A DNA stretch of 64,000 bases from an uncultured Eubacteriales bacterium. GTDB taxonomy: Bacteria > Bacillota > Clostridia > Oscillospirales > Oscillospiraceae. The stretch lies in assembly GCA_900319635.1 (NCBI GenBank), contig ONPF01000002.1, positions 111,109 through 175,108 on the forward strand. The letters run 5' to 3'. A model generated the notes under the pieces. That model had not been told where the DNA came from. It was given only the letters and a program-made list of their open reading frames with translations, and did no database searches. Below are positions 18,435 through 26,723 of the stretch, piece after piece. How positions within the stretch are numbered: position 1 is the first letter of the stretch; the number at the start of each line of letters is the position of its first letter. The translations under genes and the position numbers were made by a program.

Positions 18435-19307
18435 TTACAGACCGAGATATCGGCCGATCCGGTCAAAGAAGCCGCCGATGGAGTCGATGACCTTCATTAC
18501 GCCGCCGATAAAGCCGCTGGATTCCATCTTGGCGCCGGAGACCTTGTTCAGGGTCCCCTGCACCTCCTCCACCCGCATCCGCAGCGCTTCGGTGTCCAGC
18601 ATCTCCAGAGAGCGGCAGAGCTGGATGAGCTGCCGGATCTGCTGCTCGCTGAGCTTTACGTTGTATTCCCCGGCGATCTGCAGGATGGTCTCCCGCAGTT
18701 GAGCGTCGCTCATGTTCTTGGTCTCGTCCAGCATGAGCTTCAGATCGTTCACGATGGCAGTGGAGTCCATGCTGCCGATCTCGCTGGCCAGGTCGCCGGT
18801 GATGGTGAGCTCCTGGGTGCTGATGAGCTTGGCCAGATCGTCCATGGGCTTGCCCGTCATGTCCTCATAAGCCTTGTATACCCCGGTGAGCGCGGCGGTG
18901 CCGCTGACGCCGTAGGGGGCGGCCACCACGATCTTCGCGTCGGTGATGCCGGCGGTGGCCAGGGCGCTCATATACATGGCCGGGGTGCACCAGGTGATGT
19001 TATAGGTGGACACGTCCATGCCGGAACCGCTGGGCAGAAGCTCCACATATACGCTGGAGATGGCGCGGGAGCCGATCAGAGAGGGATCCACATAGCCCTC
19101 CAGGGACTGCCGCTCCTCCTGGTTCGTCACACGCAGCTCGATCACGCTGCCCCGGGAGACGCCAAAGGCCTGGTAGACCTGGGCGATTTCCTCCTCGCTC
19201 AGATCCGCGGCGATCACCGCCCGGCTCTGGTTGCCGTAGGCAAAGGCGGAGACTGTAAAGCTCAGCAGCAAGAGAAGCGTCAAAAAAACAGAGATGGTTT
19301 TCTTCAT
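18435..19307 (-). CDS. Secreted DUF1002 protein
   Basis: 290 residues. Signal peptide MKKTISVFLTLLLLLSF to about residue 23 (AFA). The body has a DUF1002 pattern: LSEEEIAQVYQAFGVSRG, ISSVYVELLPSGSGMDV, NITWCTPAMYMSAL, IVVAAPYGVSGTAALTGV. Members are exported proteins of Firmicutes without a known activity. GGAAAGGA lies before the ATG at 19307; longer in-frame starts upstream would remove the signal peptide from the N-terminus. Confidence 0.88.
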   Translation of the reverse strand: MKKTISVFLTLLLLLSFTVSAFAYGNQSRAVIAADLSEEEIAQVYQAFGVSRGSVIELRVTNQEERQSLEGYVDPSLIGSRAISSVYVELLPSGSGMDVSTYNITWCTPAMYMSALATAGITDAKIVVAAPYGVSGTAALTGVYKAYEDMTGKPMDDLAKLISTQELTITGDLASEIGSMDSTAIVNDLKLMLDETKNMSDAQLRETILQIAGEYNVKLSEQQIRQLIQLCRSLEMLDTEALRMRVEEVQGTLNKVSGAKMESSGFIGGVMKVIDSIGGFFDRIGRYLGL

Positions 19308-19354
19308 GATTCCTTTCCATCCTCCATAAGCATGTACTGGTTCGGTTCGCTTTC

Positions 19355-19374
19355 GATACCAGCTGCATGGTATC
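19355..19374. promoter_or_regulatory. Short inverted repeat in a divergent promoter region
   Basis: GATACCA (19355-19361) and TGGTATC (19368-19374) form a perfect 7-bp inverted repeat with a 6-bp centre, midway between the divergent DUF1002 and AGCS genes. It is a possible operator. Confidence 0.3.
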
Positions 19375-19423
19375 ATGGAAAACGAAAAAAAGAAAGGCAT
19401 ATTTGTGAATATTAAGAAAGCTT

Positions 19424-20698
19424 ATGTTTTGGGAACGCATACAGGATAGCCTCTGGCTGCTGCTTTTTTTGCCGCTTTTTACCGTTTGCGGCCTGCGGCT
19501 GCTGCCCTATCTGCGGCTGCCTCGTCTTGGAAGCAGCCAGGCAAAAGCGGCAGGAGACGCCCAGGGCCTCCAGCCCGGGCAGGCGGCCAGCACGGCTCTC
19601 GCGGCCACGGTGGGCACGGGGAACATTGTGGGCACCGCTCAGGCCATTGCCATGGGCGGCCCCGGCGCGGTCTTCTGGCTCTGGTGCGCCGCGATTTTGG
19701 GCTGCGGGATCAAGTACGCGGAGATCTACCAGGGGCAGCGCTTCGGCGGCGCCATGGGCTATATCGCCTGGACGCTGGGGCGGCCCGCCGCGGCCTTTTA
19801 CGCGGCGCTGGCTGCGCTCTCTGCCCTGGTGGTGGGGAATATGGCGCAGATGAACGGAGCGGTGAACGCCCTCTGCGGCGGAGAGCGTGCGCTGCCGCGT
19901 CTGCTGCTGGGCCTGCTGCTTGTGCTGCTGTTGTGGAGGCAGCTCTGCGGAGGCGTGGGAGGCGTCGGGAGAGCCTGCGCCGGACTTGTGCCGCCGATGT
20001 CCGTCTGCTATGTGCTGGCGCTGGGTTATGCGCTCTTTTCCCTGCGGGTTCGGATTCCTGCCGTGTTGGGGGAGATCCTGGACAATGCCCTTGCTCCCCG
20101 CGCCCCGATCGGCGCCGCGGGAGGACTTGCGCTTCGGCAGACGATTCTCTGGGGCTTGCGGCGCGGCGCCTTCTCCAACGAAGCCGGGCTCGGCTCGGCA
20201 GCAAATATCCACGCGGAGGTGCAAACGTCTCAACCGCAGCTTCATGCCCTCTGGGGCGTGTTCGAGGTGCTGGTGGATACGCTGGTGCTCTGCACGCTGA
20301 CGGCGCTGGTCATTCTCTGCTCCGGCACTTCGATCCCCTGGGGGAGCCTGCCTGGCCCGGAGCTGCTGCAGCAGGCGATTGCCCCGGTTTACGGAGAGAG
20401 GGGCGCCGCAGCCTTCCTCGCGGCATCCCTCGGCCTGTTCGGCTTCAGCACGGTGCTGGGCGTCTATGTCTGCGCGCTTCGCTGCGTCAGATGGCTCTGG
20501 GGCGATCAGGCGGAGCGCCGGTATCGCCGGCTCTATTTGCTCTGCGCGTTTTGCGGCTGTCTGCTGCCCACCGGTCTCATCTGGCAGATGGCCGATGGGG
20601 TAAACGTGCTGCTGGCTGTGCCCAATCTGCTGGCGCTGCTCCTGCTTTCCGGCTCGACGGTACGGGCGCTGCGCTCGATCCGCCGCGGAAAGCCTTGA
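19424..20698 (+). CDS. Sodium:alanine symporter family (AGCS) transporter
   Basis: 424 residues, a little shorter than the usual 450-490. About ten TM segments. Family motifs VGTGNIVGTAQAIAMGGPGA and GLRRGAFSNEAGLGSAAN are present. It imports alanine or glycine with Na+. The N-terminus lacks part of the first segments seen in longer members. The ribosome site is weak, so the start is less certain than the identity. The next promoter's -35 box overlaps its stop. Confidence 0.88.
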   Translation: MFWERIQDSLWLLLFLPLFTVCGLRLLPYLRLPRLGSSQAKAAGDAQGLQPGQAASTALAATVGTGNIVGTAQAIAMGGPGAVFWLWCAAILGCGIKYAEIYQGQRFGGAMGYIAWTLGRPAAAFYAALAALSALVVGNMAQMNGAVNALCGGERALPRLLLGLLLVLLLWRQLCGGVGGVGRACAGLVPPMSVCYVLALGYALFSLRVRIPAVLGEILDNALAPRAPIGAAGGLALRQTILWGLRRGAFSNEAGLGSAANIHAEVQTSQPQLHALWGVFEVLVDTLVLCTLTALVILCSGTSIPWGSLPGPELLQQAIAPVYGERGAAAFLAASLGLFGFSTVLGVYVCALRCVRWLWGDQAERRYRRLYLLCAFCGCLLPTGLIWQMADGVNVLLAVPNLLALLLLSGSTVRALRSIRRGKP

Positions 20699-20722
20699 CT
20701 TCGAGACGGAAGCTGGTATACT
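20695..20722 (+). promoter_or_regulatory. SigA-type promoter for the 129-residue membrane protein
   Basis: TTGACT (20695-20700), 16-bp spacer, TATACT (20717-20722). The -35 box overlaps the TGA of the AGCS gene. Confidence 0.7.
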
Positions 20723-20752
20723 GTTCCCAATACGATTTTCGGGAGAGTTCCG

Positions 20753-21142
20753 ATGAAAGTTCTGAAGCCGATCCTGCTCTTTTTCCTACAGCTTGTGTGT
20801 ACGCTGGCTGTCCAATATCTGCTTTTGCAGATGATCCTGCGGGAGGAAAACCTGGCAAGGGATTATCTGCGCTGCATTTTCTTTTCTTTGCTGGTCTGCC
20901 TTGTGGATTTTGTGGGCAGCTGCCTGTTGCTGAAGGGCAACTCGCGGGGCGGCTATCCGTTTATGGCGCTGCAGTTCTGGGACGTTCTCCTGTGCAGCCC
21001 CATCTTCCTTCTGGCGGTGGTGGGGCTGATCTTCGGCGGCGCCGGCACCGGCTTCGGGCTCACGGCTCTGTTTTTGGAGCTGCTGCTGATCATAGAGCGC
21101 TCCACCAGCTATGTGCTCTTCGATCCGAAACGGAAAAAATAA
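20753..21142 (+). CDS. Small membrane protein of unknown function
   Basis: 129 residues with four hydrophobic segments (LLFFLQLVCTLAVQYLLLQM first), charged loops and a basic tail DPKRKK. No family recognised. It has its own promoter and a terminator-like hairpin, so it is a monocistronic gene. Confidence 0.65.
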   Translation: MKVLKPILLFFLQLVCTLAVQYLLLQMILREENLARDYLRCIFFSLLVCLVDFVGSCLLLKGNSRGGYPFMALQFWDVLLCSPIFLLAVVGLIFGGAGTGFGLTALFLELLLIIERSTSYVLFDPKRKK

Positions 21143-21150
21143 CGAGATGG

Positions 21151-21180
21151 AACGGTCGCGGCTCCCGCGGCCGTTTCGTT
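21151..21180 (+). terminator. Terminator after the 129-residue membrane protein
   Basis: An 11-bp stem with one G-T pair (21151-21161 / 21165-21175), CTC loop, then TTCGTTT. The T tract is imperfect. Confidence 0.5.
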
Positions 21181-21204
21181 TCCAGATTTTTAAAGAATCC
21201 TCTC

Positions 21205-21233
21205 TTGCCGCGGAGGACAGAAAGGTGTAAAAT
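21205..21233 (+). promoter_or_regulatory. SigA-type promoter for the comF-mreB-ispDF unit
   Basis: TTGCCG (21205-21210), 17-bp spacer, TAAAAT (21228-21233). Confidence 0.6.
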
Positions 21234-21278
21234 AAAAAAAGTACGGTATCTATTTTGCTCGTGGCAGGTGAGGCGAAG

Positions 21279-21926
21279 GTGAAGATCTTAAGCGGCATCC
21301 TGGAGCTTTTGTTTCCGCGTCGCTGCACCTTCTGCCATCGGCTGACCCAGGGCGGGGCGAAGGTCTGCCCTCGCTGCGAAGCCTCCTTGCCCTATTCCCG
21401 CGGCGCCGCCCGGCAGAGCTTTCCCCATGTCGAGAGCTGCTGCTCGCCGCTTTACTATGTGGACGATGTGCGCCGCTCGTTGCTCCGCTATAAGTTCGAG
21501 GGGCTTTCAGTGTATGCGGAGATTTACGGAGATTTTCTTGCAAAATGTATTGACGAAAACAAAATTTCCTGCGATAGTATTACCTGGGTGCCTCTGAGCA
21601 GAAAGCGGCTGAGACGCCGCGGCTATGATCAGGCGCGCCTTTTGGCGGAGGAGGTCTCCCGAAGGATCGGCGCTCCCTGCGTTCCCATGCTGCGGAAGAT
21701 CCGCAATAACCCGGCGCAGTCCGGCGTGGGGGATGCGAAAAAGCGGCGAGAGAACGTGAAGGGCGTCTATGAGGCGATCCCGGAGGCGGAGATCCGCGGG
21801 AAGCGGGTTTTGCTGGTGGACGACATTGTCACCAGCGGTGCGACCCTCTCGGCCTGCGCCGCGGTTTTGAGGCAGGCAGGCGCGAAGGAGGTCTCCGCCC
21901 TGACCCTGGCCAGAAGAAGAGATTAA
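21279..21926 (+). CDS. comF: ComF-family phosphoribosyltransferase-like protein
   Basis: 215 residues. N-terminal zinc ribbon CTFCHRLTQGGAKVCPRC, then a type I PRTase domain with the PRPP loop VLLVDDIVTSGATLSACA. ComF takes part in DNA uptake in competent bacteria; many homologues occur in species not known to be competent. The GTG at 21279 gives MKILSGILELLFPRRC, the usual N-terminus; the open frame begins earlier at a TTG without clear support. It lies 19 bp before mreB. Confidence 0.9.
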   Translation: MKILSGILELLFPRRCTFCHRLTQGGAKVCPRCEASLPYSRGAARQSFPHVESCCSPLYYVDDVRRSLLRYKFEGLSVYAEIYGDFLAKCIDENKISCDSITWVPLSRKRLRRRGYDQARLLAEEVSRRIGAPCVPMLRKIRNNPAQSGVGDAKKRRENVKGVYEAIPEAEIRGKRVLLVDDIVTSGATLSACAAVLRQAGAKEVSALTLARRRD

Positions 21927-21945
21927 GAGACAGAGGAGAAGCTGT

Positions 21946-22977
21946 ATGGTTATATTTGAGAGAGACATAGCTGTTGATATGGGCACCTCCACCACGCTCC
22001 TGTTCGAGCAGGGCAAGGGCGTTGTGGCCCGGGAGCCGACCGTTGTGGCCGTCGACCGGATCACAGGCCGCATTTCCAAGGTGGGCCAGGACGCCCAGAA
22101 GATGCTGGGGCGCACCCCGGCCAACATCGTCGCCATCCACCCGGTGAACGCGGGGGTCATTTCCGACTATGAGATGGCGGCGCAGATGCTGCGGGAGCTG
22201 GTGAGCCGCATCACCTCCTTCAGCCTCTTCAAGCCCTGCGTGCTGGCCTGCGTGCCCAGCTCCATCACCGGCGTGGAGGAGCGCGCCATGATCGACGCCG
22301 CCATTGAGGCCGGAGCCCGGAAGGTCTACCTGCTGGAGACCGCCGTGGCCACCGCCATGGGCGCGGGCGTGGATATCTCCCGGCCGGACGGGCACATGAT
22401 CATTGACGTTGGCGGCGGCACCACGGAGATTGCCATCATCTCCGCCGGCGGTGTGGTGGAGTGCGAGTCCATCAAGGTCGCGGGCGCCAGCTTTGACGAG
22501 GCCATCGTGCGCTATGTCCGCCGCAAGCATAACATGCTTATCAGCCTCAGCGCCGCGGAGGAAGTGAAGCGCAGCATCGGCTGCGTCATGCAGCGGCCGG
22601 ACATGGGCGTGGAGGAAGTGAAGGGGCGCAACCTCTCCAATGGCCTGCCCAAGACCGTCAGCCTCAACGCAAACGAGCTCATTGAGGCCTTCGTGGATCC
22701 CATGAACCGGATCCTGGAGTCGATCCACACCGTGCTGGAGCGCACGCCTCCCTCTCTGGTGGGCGACCTGGACACCAACGGCATCGTTATGTCCGGCGGC
22801 GGCAGCCTGATCTACGGTATGGATCGGCTTATTGAGCGCAGCACGGGTATCCGCACCTCGGTGGTGGATGATCCCATCTCCTGCGCGGCCTACGGCGCCG
22901 GCAAGATGCTCAAGCACCTGGAGGATATTCCCGACGGCATGCGCAATTTCTACCGGATGCGCCAGCTGAAGGCGTAA
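21946..22977 (+). CDS. mreB: MreB-family actin-like rod-shape protein
   Basis: 343 residues, usual length. Actin-fold phosphate loops: IAVDMGTSTTLLF at the start and IIDVGGGTTEIAII in the middle. VMSGGGSLIYGMDRLI lies near the end. It polymerises under the membrane and guides lateral wall synthesis. mreC and mreD do not follow; instead ispD begins 19 bp later, so this may be a solo MreB/Mbl paralogue. Confidence 0.93.
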   Translation: MVIFERDIAVDMGTSTTLLFEQGKGVVAREPTVVAVDRITGRISKVGQDAQKMLGRTPANIVAIHPVNAGVISDYEMAAQMLRELVSRITSFSLFKPCVLACVPSSITGVEERAMIDAAIEAGARKVYLLETAVATAMGAGVDISRPDGHMIIDVGGGTTEIAIISAGGVVECESIKVAGASFDEAIVRYVRRKHNMLISLSAAEEVKRSIGCVMQRPDMGVEEVKGRNLSNGLPKTVSLNANELIEAFVDPMNRILESIHTVLERTPPSLVGDLDTNGIVMSGGGSLIYGMDRLIERSTGIRTSVVDDPISCAAYGAGKMLKHLEDIPDGMRNFYRMRQLKA

Positions 22978-22996
22978 TAACAGGAGGGCGGATCAG

Positions 22997-23767
22997 ATGA
23001 AAAGCAAGCTGGAGGCAATCAGAAAGCTCTCCCATAAGCTCAGCGGGCAGGACCGTCCCCAGAGCTGCGCGGCGGTGATCCTGGCCGCGGGGAGCTCCAG
23101 CCGCATGGGAAACGACAAGATCCTGGCGCGGCTGCAGGAGATCCCGGTGCTGGCGCGCACGCTCCGTCCCTTTCAGGACTGCGAGCGCATCCAGGAGATC
23201 ATTGTGGTCACCTCGGCGGAAAAGCTGGAGGCGGTTACCGAGCTCTGCCGGGAGTATAATTTCGGCAAGGTGCGCAAGGTGGTGCTGGGCGGCAAGACCC
23301 GGGCGGAGTCCGCGCTCACCGGTGTTTCCGAGCTGCAGGACAATGTGGATCTGATCGCGATCCACGACGGCGCCAGGCCCCTGGTGACGGTGGAGCTGAT
23401 CCGCCGTACCGTGGAGGCCGCTGCGCAAAAATATGCGGCTGTGCCCGCCATCCGCAGCACGGACACCCTGAAAACCGCGGGGGAGGACGGCGCCATTCTC
23501 GGCAGCGTGGATCGTGACCGCACCTGGCGGATCCAGACGCCCCAGGTCTTCAAGGCCGATCTCATCAAGGGCGCGCTGACCAAGGCCATGAAGCAGGGCA
23601 TCCCTCTGACGGACGACAGCTCCGCCATGGACGTGCTGGGCGTCACCACCTATATCGTGGAGGGCGAGGAGGAGAACATCAAGCTGACAAAGCCCCTGGA
23701 TCTGCTGCTGGCCGCCGCGATTTTGAAGGACAGGAGAGAGCGCGATGCGAATCGGACAGGGCTATGA
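22997..23767 (+). CDS. ispD: 2-C-methyl-D-erythritol 4-phosphate cytidylyltransferase
   Basis: 256 residues, carrying about 20 extra N-terminal residues before the nucleotide loop [24 protein letters not shown] and [11 protein letters not shown] are further family motifs. It catalyses the CTP-dependent step of the MEP isoprenoid pathway. AGGAGG precedes the ATG. The 3' end overlaps ispF by 23 nt, the commonly seen ispDF pairing. Confidence 0.96.
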   Translation: MKSKLEAIRKLSHKLSGQDRPQSCAAVILAAGSSSRMGNDKILARLQEIPVLARTLRPFQDCERIQEIIVVTSAEKLEAVTELCREYNFGKVRKVVLGGKTRAESALTGVSELQDNVDLIAIHDGARPLVTVELIRRTVEAAAQKYAAVPAIRSTDTLKTAGEDGAILGSVDRDRTWRIQTPQVFKADLIKGALTKAMKQGIPLTDDSSAMDVLGVTTYIVEGEEENIKLTKPLDLLLAAAILKDRRERDANRTGL

Positions 23768-24224
23768 CGTGCACCGCCTGGTGGAGGGGCGCAGGCTCAT
23801 CCTGGGCGGGGTGGAGATCCCCTATGAGAAGGGCCTGCTGGGCCACTCCGATGCGGATGTGCTGACCCATGCGCTGATGGACGCGCTGCTGGGCGCCGCC
23901 GCCCTGGGGGACATCGGGCAGCACTTTCCCGACAAGGATCCCCGCTACGCCGGGGCGGACAGTCTGGAGCTGCTGCGGCATGTCTGCACGCTGCTGCGGG
24001 AGGCAGGCTACCGGGTGGGGAACACGGATTGCACCGTGATCGCCCAGCGGCCGAAGCTGGCCGGCTTTATCCCCGAGATGCGCCGCCGCTTGGCCGATGT
24101 GATGGAGATCCCGCTGGATTGCGTCAGCGTGAAGGCCACCACCGAGGAGGGGCTTGGCTTCACCGGCGACGGCAGCGGCATCGCGGCCCAGGCCATCGCA
24201 CTGCTGCTTCCCCTTGGGGAATAG
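23745..24224 (+). CDS. ispF: 2-C-methyl-D-erythritol 2,4-cyclodiphosphate synthase
   Basis: 159 residues, standard. The N-terminus [12 protein letters not shown] holds the metal-binding Asp and His; [17 protein letters not shown] and [12 protein letters not shown] follow. It is the next-but-one step after IspD in the MEP pathway. Translationally coupled to ispD. An attenuator-like structure follows. Confidence 0.97.
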   Translation: MRIGQGYDVHRLVEGRRLILGGVEIPYEKGLLGHSDADVLTHALMDALLGAAALGDIGQHFPDKDPRYAGADSLELLRHVCTLLREAGYRVGNTDCTVIAQRPKLAGFIPEMRRRLADVMEIPLDCVSVKATTEEGLGFTGDGSGIAAQAIALLLPLGE

Positions 24225-24243
24225 AAAACTTCACATTCTGCTC

Positions 24244-24318
24244 TCCCGTGCATAGGATGGATTGCATCCTGCATGGGATTTGAGAGACAGGATCCCGTCG
24301 AGCACGGGATCCTTTTTT
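24244..24318 (+). promoter_or_regulatory. Attenuator-like leader before the DUF3343/desulfurase operon
   Basis: Hairpin A pairs 24244-24251 with 24271-24278 and 24254-24259 with 24265-24270. The terminator hairpin pairs 24289-24298 with 24304-24313 and is followed by T6 (24313-24318). The segment TCCCGTGC (24244-24251) is also a perfect complement of GCACGGGA (24302-24309), which lies across the loop end and right arm of the terminator. The two pairings exclude each other, the usual logic of an attenuator. The ligand or signal is unknown. It could also be a plain ispF terminator. Confidence 0.55.
24289..24318 (+). terminator. Intrinsic terminator after ispF
   Basis: A 10-bp perfect stem (24289-24298 / 24304-24313), CGAGC loop and a T run. 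It lies 20 nt before the next start codon. Confidence 0.85.
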
Positions 24319-24337
24319 GCTAAAAGGGGAGAGCAGC

Positions 24338-24589
24338 ATGACGCAATATTGGATTCTATTTCGTTCCCTCACCCACGCCCAGCGGGCCGTGGGGCTCCTG
24401 GAGCGCAGAGGGATCACGGCGACCCTGACCCGGGCGCCCAAGGGCCTGAGCCCCAGAGGCTGCGGCTACGCGGTGATCATTCGCAAAAGACCGTCGGAAG
24501 CACTTCGTTATCTGGACGAGGTCAGGATCCCCTACGGGCAGGTCTTTGAGAAAGGCGAAAACGGAGAGTTCCGGGAGGCGATACGGTGA
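24338..24589 (+). CDS. DUF3343 putative Se/S carrier-like protein
   Basis: 83 residues. ILFRSLTHAQRAVGLLERRG and a single conserved-type Cys in LSPRGCGYAV fit DUF3343, a small family found beside cysteine desulfurases or selenium genes and thought to carry sulfur or selenium. AGGGGAG lies 6 nt before the ATG at 24338. The stop overlaps the GTG of the desulfurase gene, so the two are made together. Confidence 0.8.
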   Translation: MTQYWILFRSLTHAQRAVGLLERRGITATLTRAPKGLSPRGCGYAVIIRKRPSEALRYLDEVRIPYGQVFEKGENGEFREAIR

Positions 24590-25710
24590 TCTATCTGGAT
24601 CACGCCGCCACCTCCCTTCATAAGCCCGAGGCGGTGTACGGCGCGGTGACCCGGGCTATGCGGCATATGGCAAGCCCGGGCAGGGGCGGACATGTGCCCG
24701 CCATGCTGGCGGCGGAGACGGTGTACGCCTGCCGCGCGGAGGCGGCGGAGCTTTTTCACATGGAGAGCCCGGAGCGGGTCATCTTCACCATGAACGCAAC
24801 CCACGCCCTGAATCTGGCCATCCGGAGCCTGTGCAAGGAGAGCTCGCCGGTGGTGATCTCCGGCTTCGAGCACAATGCCGTGACCCGCCCGCTCCATGCC
24901 ATGAAGGCGGAGATCCGGGTGGCGGGACGCCGGCTTTTTGACCCGGAGGACACCCTGGCCGCCTTTCGCAGGCAGCTTCCCGGCGCGCGCTTTGCGGTCT
25001 GTACCGCGGTCTCCAATGTCTTCGGCTATATCCTGCCCCTGGAGGAGATCGCCGCGCTCTGCAGACGGGCGGGCGTGCCGCTTGTAGTGGACGCCTCCCA
25101 GGCGGCGGGCGTGCTGGAGCTGGACATGGAAAAGCTGGGCGCGGCCTTCCTGGCGATGCCGGGGCACAAGGGGCTGCTGGGGCCCCAGGGCACGGGGCTG
25201 CTGCTCTGCGCCGGGGAGGCAAGGCCGCTTCTTTACGGCGGCTCCGGCAGCGAGAGCAGGCTGCAGACCATGCCGGAGGAGCTGCCCGACCGTCTGGAGG
25301 CGGGTACCCACAATGTCTGCGGCATCGCGGGACTGCTGGAGGGGATCCGCTACGTCCGGCGGCGGGGAACGGGGGAGATCCTGCGCCACGAGCAGGGTAT
25401 GCTGCGCCGCTGCACCGAGCTGCTGCGGGACGCGCCCTGCCAGCTTTTTACGGGAGCTCCCGCCCTGCAGAGCGGCGTTCTCTCCCTGCGCAGCGAACGC
25501 GTGGACTGCGAGAGCCTGGCCGCCCTGCTCAGCCAACGGGGCGTGTACGCCCGGGCCGGGCTCCACTGCGCGCCTCTTGCCCACGAGAGCGCCGGCACCT
25601 TGGAGAGCGGCACGCTGCGTCTGAGCTTTTCGCCTTTCCTGCAGCGGGAGGAGCTGGAGAGAGCCTGCCGCATCCTGCGGGACTGCCTGCGGGAAAGGCT
25701 GCGCGCTTAA
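24586..25710 (+). CDS. Class V aminotransferase, cysteine desulfurase/selenocysteine lyase-like
   Basis: 374 residues. N-terminal YLDHAATSLHKP; the PLP-binding Lys lies in MPGHKGLLGPQGTG; catalytic Cys in AGLHCAPLAHE; LSFSPF near the end. The family removes sulfur (or selenium) from cysteine (or selenocysteine) as an enzyme-bound persulfide. GTG start with GGGAGG 7 nt upstream, overlapping the DUF3343 stop. The partner carrier suggests sulfur or selenium delivery to a specific target, not general Fe-S assembly. Confidence 0.9.
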   Translation: MIYLDHAATSLHKPEAVYGAVTRAMRHMASPGRGGHVPAMLAAETVYACRAEAAELFHMESPERVIFTMNATHALNLAIRSLCKESSPVVISGFEHNAVTRPLHAMKAEIRVAGRRLFDPEDTLAAFRRQLPGARFAVCTAVSNVFGYILPLEEIAALCRRAGVPLVVDASQAAGVLELDMEKLGAAFLAMPGHKGLLGPQGTGLLLCAGEARPLLYGGSGSESRLQTMPEELPDRLEAGTHNVCGIAGLLEGIRYVRRRGTGEILRHEQGMLRRCTELLRDAPCQLFTGAPALQSGVLSLRSERVDCESLAALLSQRGVYARAGLHCAPLAHESAGTLESGTLRLSFSPFLQREELERACRILRDCLRERLRA

Positions 25711-25741
25711 GAGAAATTCAGATTATTCTCCTTTCCATCTG

Positions 25742-25770
25742 TTGCCTTTTCAGGGAAAATGATATATAAT
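25742..25770 (+). promoter_or_regulatory. SigA-type promoter for cdaA
   Basis: TTGCCT (25742-25747), 17-bp spacer, TATAAT (25765-25770). Confidence 0.75.
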
Positions 25771-25844
25771 GACCCAATAGATAAAGTGGAGTTGTATGCG
25801 GTGAAATCGCCGCTGAGCCGGAAGAGAGCAAAGAGGGAACGCCT

Positions 25845-26723
25845 ATGGATGCAATACGGTCAGTATTTGTCGCCGTCGTCAATGACATCAAGACCATGAG
25901 CTTTACGGACTTCCTGGACATTATCATTGTGGCCTACCTGATTTACAAGGTGATCGGCTTTGTCCGGAAGACCAATTCCTATAATCTGGCCAAGGGCATC
26001 GTCTTTCTCCTGATCGCGCTGTGGCTGTCCTATGTGCTGAATCTGACGATGATCAACTTCCTGCTGCGCCGTACCGTGGAGCTGGGACTGATCGCCCTGG
26101 TGGTACTGTTCCAGCCGGAGCTGCGCCGCCTGCTGGAGCGGATGGGACGGGGCTTCTCCTCCCGAAGGTCTCTGTCAACCCCCGTGATGGAGGACGCCAT
26201 CTCCCAGATGGTGGTGGCCTGCACGGACATGTCCGCTTCCCGCACCGGCGCCCTGGTGATTTTCGAGCGGAAGGATCAGCTCAACAGCGTCATGGCCACC
26301 GGTACCGTGATCAATTCGGACGTGTCGGCGGAGCTTATCAAGAACCTGTTTTACAATAAGGCGCCCCTGCATGACGGCGCCGTGGTTGTGCGGGAGGGCA
26401 GGATCGCAGCCGCCGGCTGTGTTCTGCCCCTGACCCAGAGCACCAATCTCAGCAAGGAGCTGGGGATGCGCCATCGCGCCGGCATCGGACTCAGCGAACA
26501 GTCTGACGCGGTGGTGGTGATCGTCTCGGAAGAGACCGGCGCCATCTCTGTGGCAGTGGAGGGGATGCTTAAGCGTCATCTGAGCGCCTCCTCGCTGGAC
26601 AGGCTGCTGCACAGCGAGCTGATCCGTGAAGAGGAAAATCAATCCCGCGTCAGCAAGGTTCTGCGGAATCTGCAGAACAACTTCAGAGGGAAGAGAAATG
26701 AAAAAAATGAAAAAAATAACTGA
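25845..26723 (+). CDS. cdaA: Diadenylate cyclase CdaA
   Basis: 292 residues. About three N-terminal TM segments, then the DAC domain with the catalytic DGA (LHDGAVVV) and RHR (GMRHRAGIGLSEQ) motifs. It joins two ATP into c-di-AMP, which controls potassium and osmotic balance and wall integrity. Overlaps cdaR by 26 nt. The glmM gene that often completes this operon is absent here. Confidence 0.96.
   Translation: MDAIRSVFVAVVNDIKTMSFTDFLDIIIVAYLIYKVIGFVRKTNSYNLAKGIVFLLIALWLSYVLNLTMINFLLRRTVELGLIALVVLFQPELRRLLERMGRGFSSRRSLSTPVMEDAISQMVVACTDMSASRTGALVIFERKDQLNSVMATGTVINSDVSAELIKNLFYNKAPLHDGAVVVREGRIAAAGCVLPLTQSTNLSKELGMRHRAGIGLSEQSDAVVVIVSEETGAISVAVEGMLKRHLSASSLDRLLHSELIREEENQSRVSKVLRNLQNNFRGKRNEKNEKNN

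Noticed and set aside
24244-24318. A known metabolite riboswitch before the DUF3343 gene
   Set aside because: The structure is only two simple hairpins plus an alternative pairing; no conserved aptamer core that I recognise is present.
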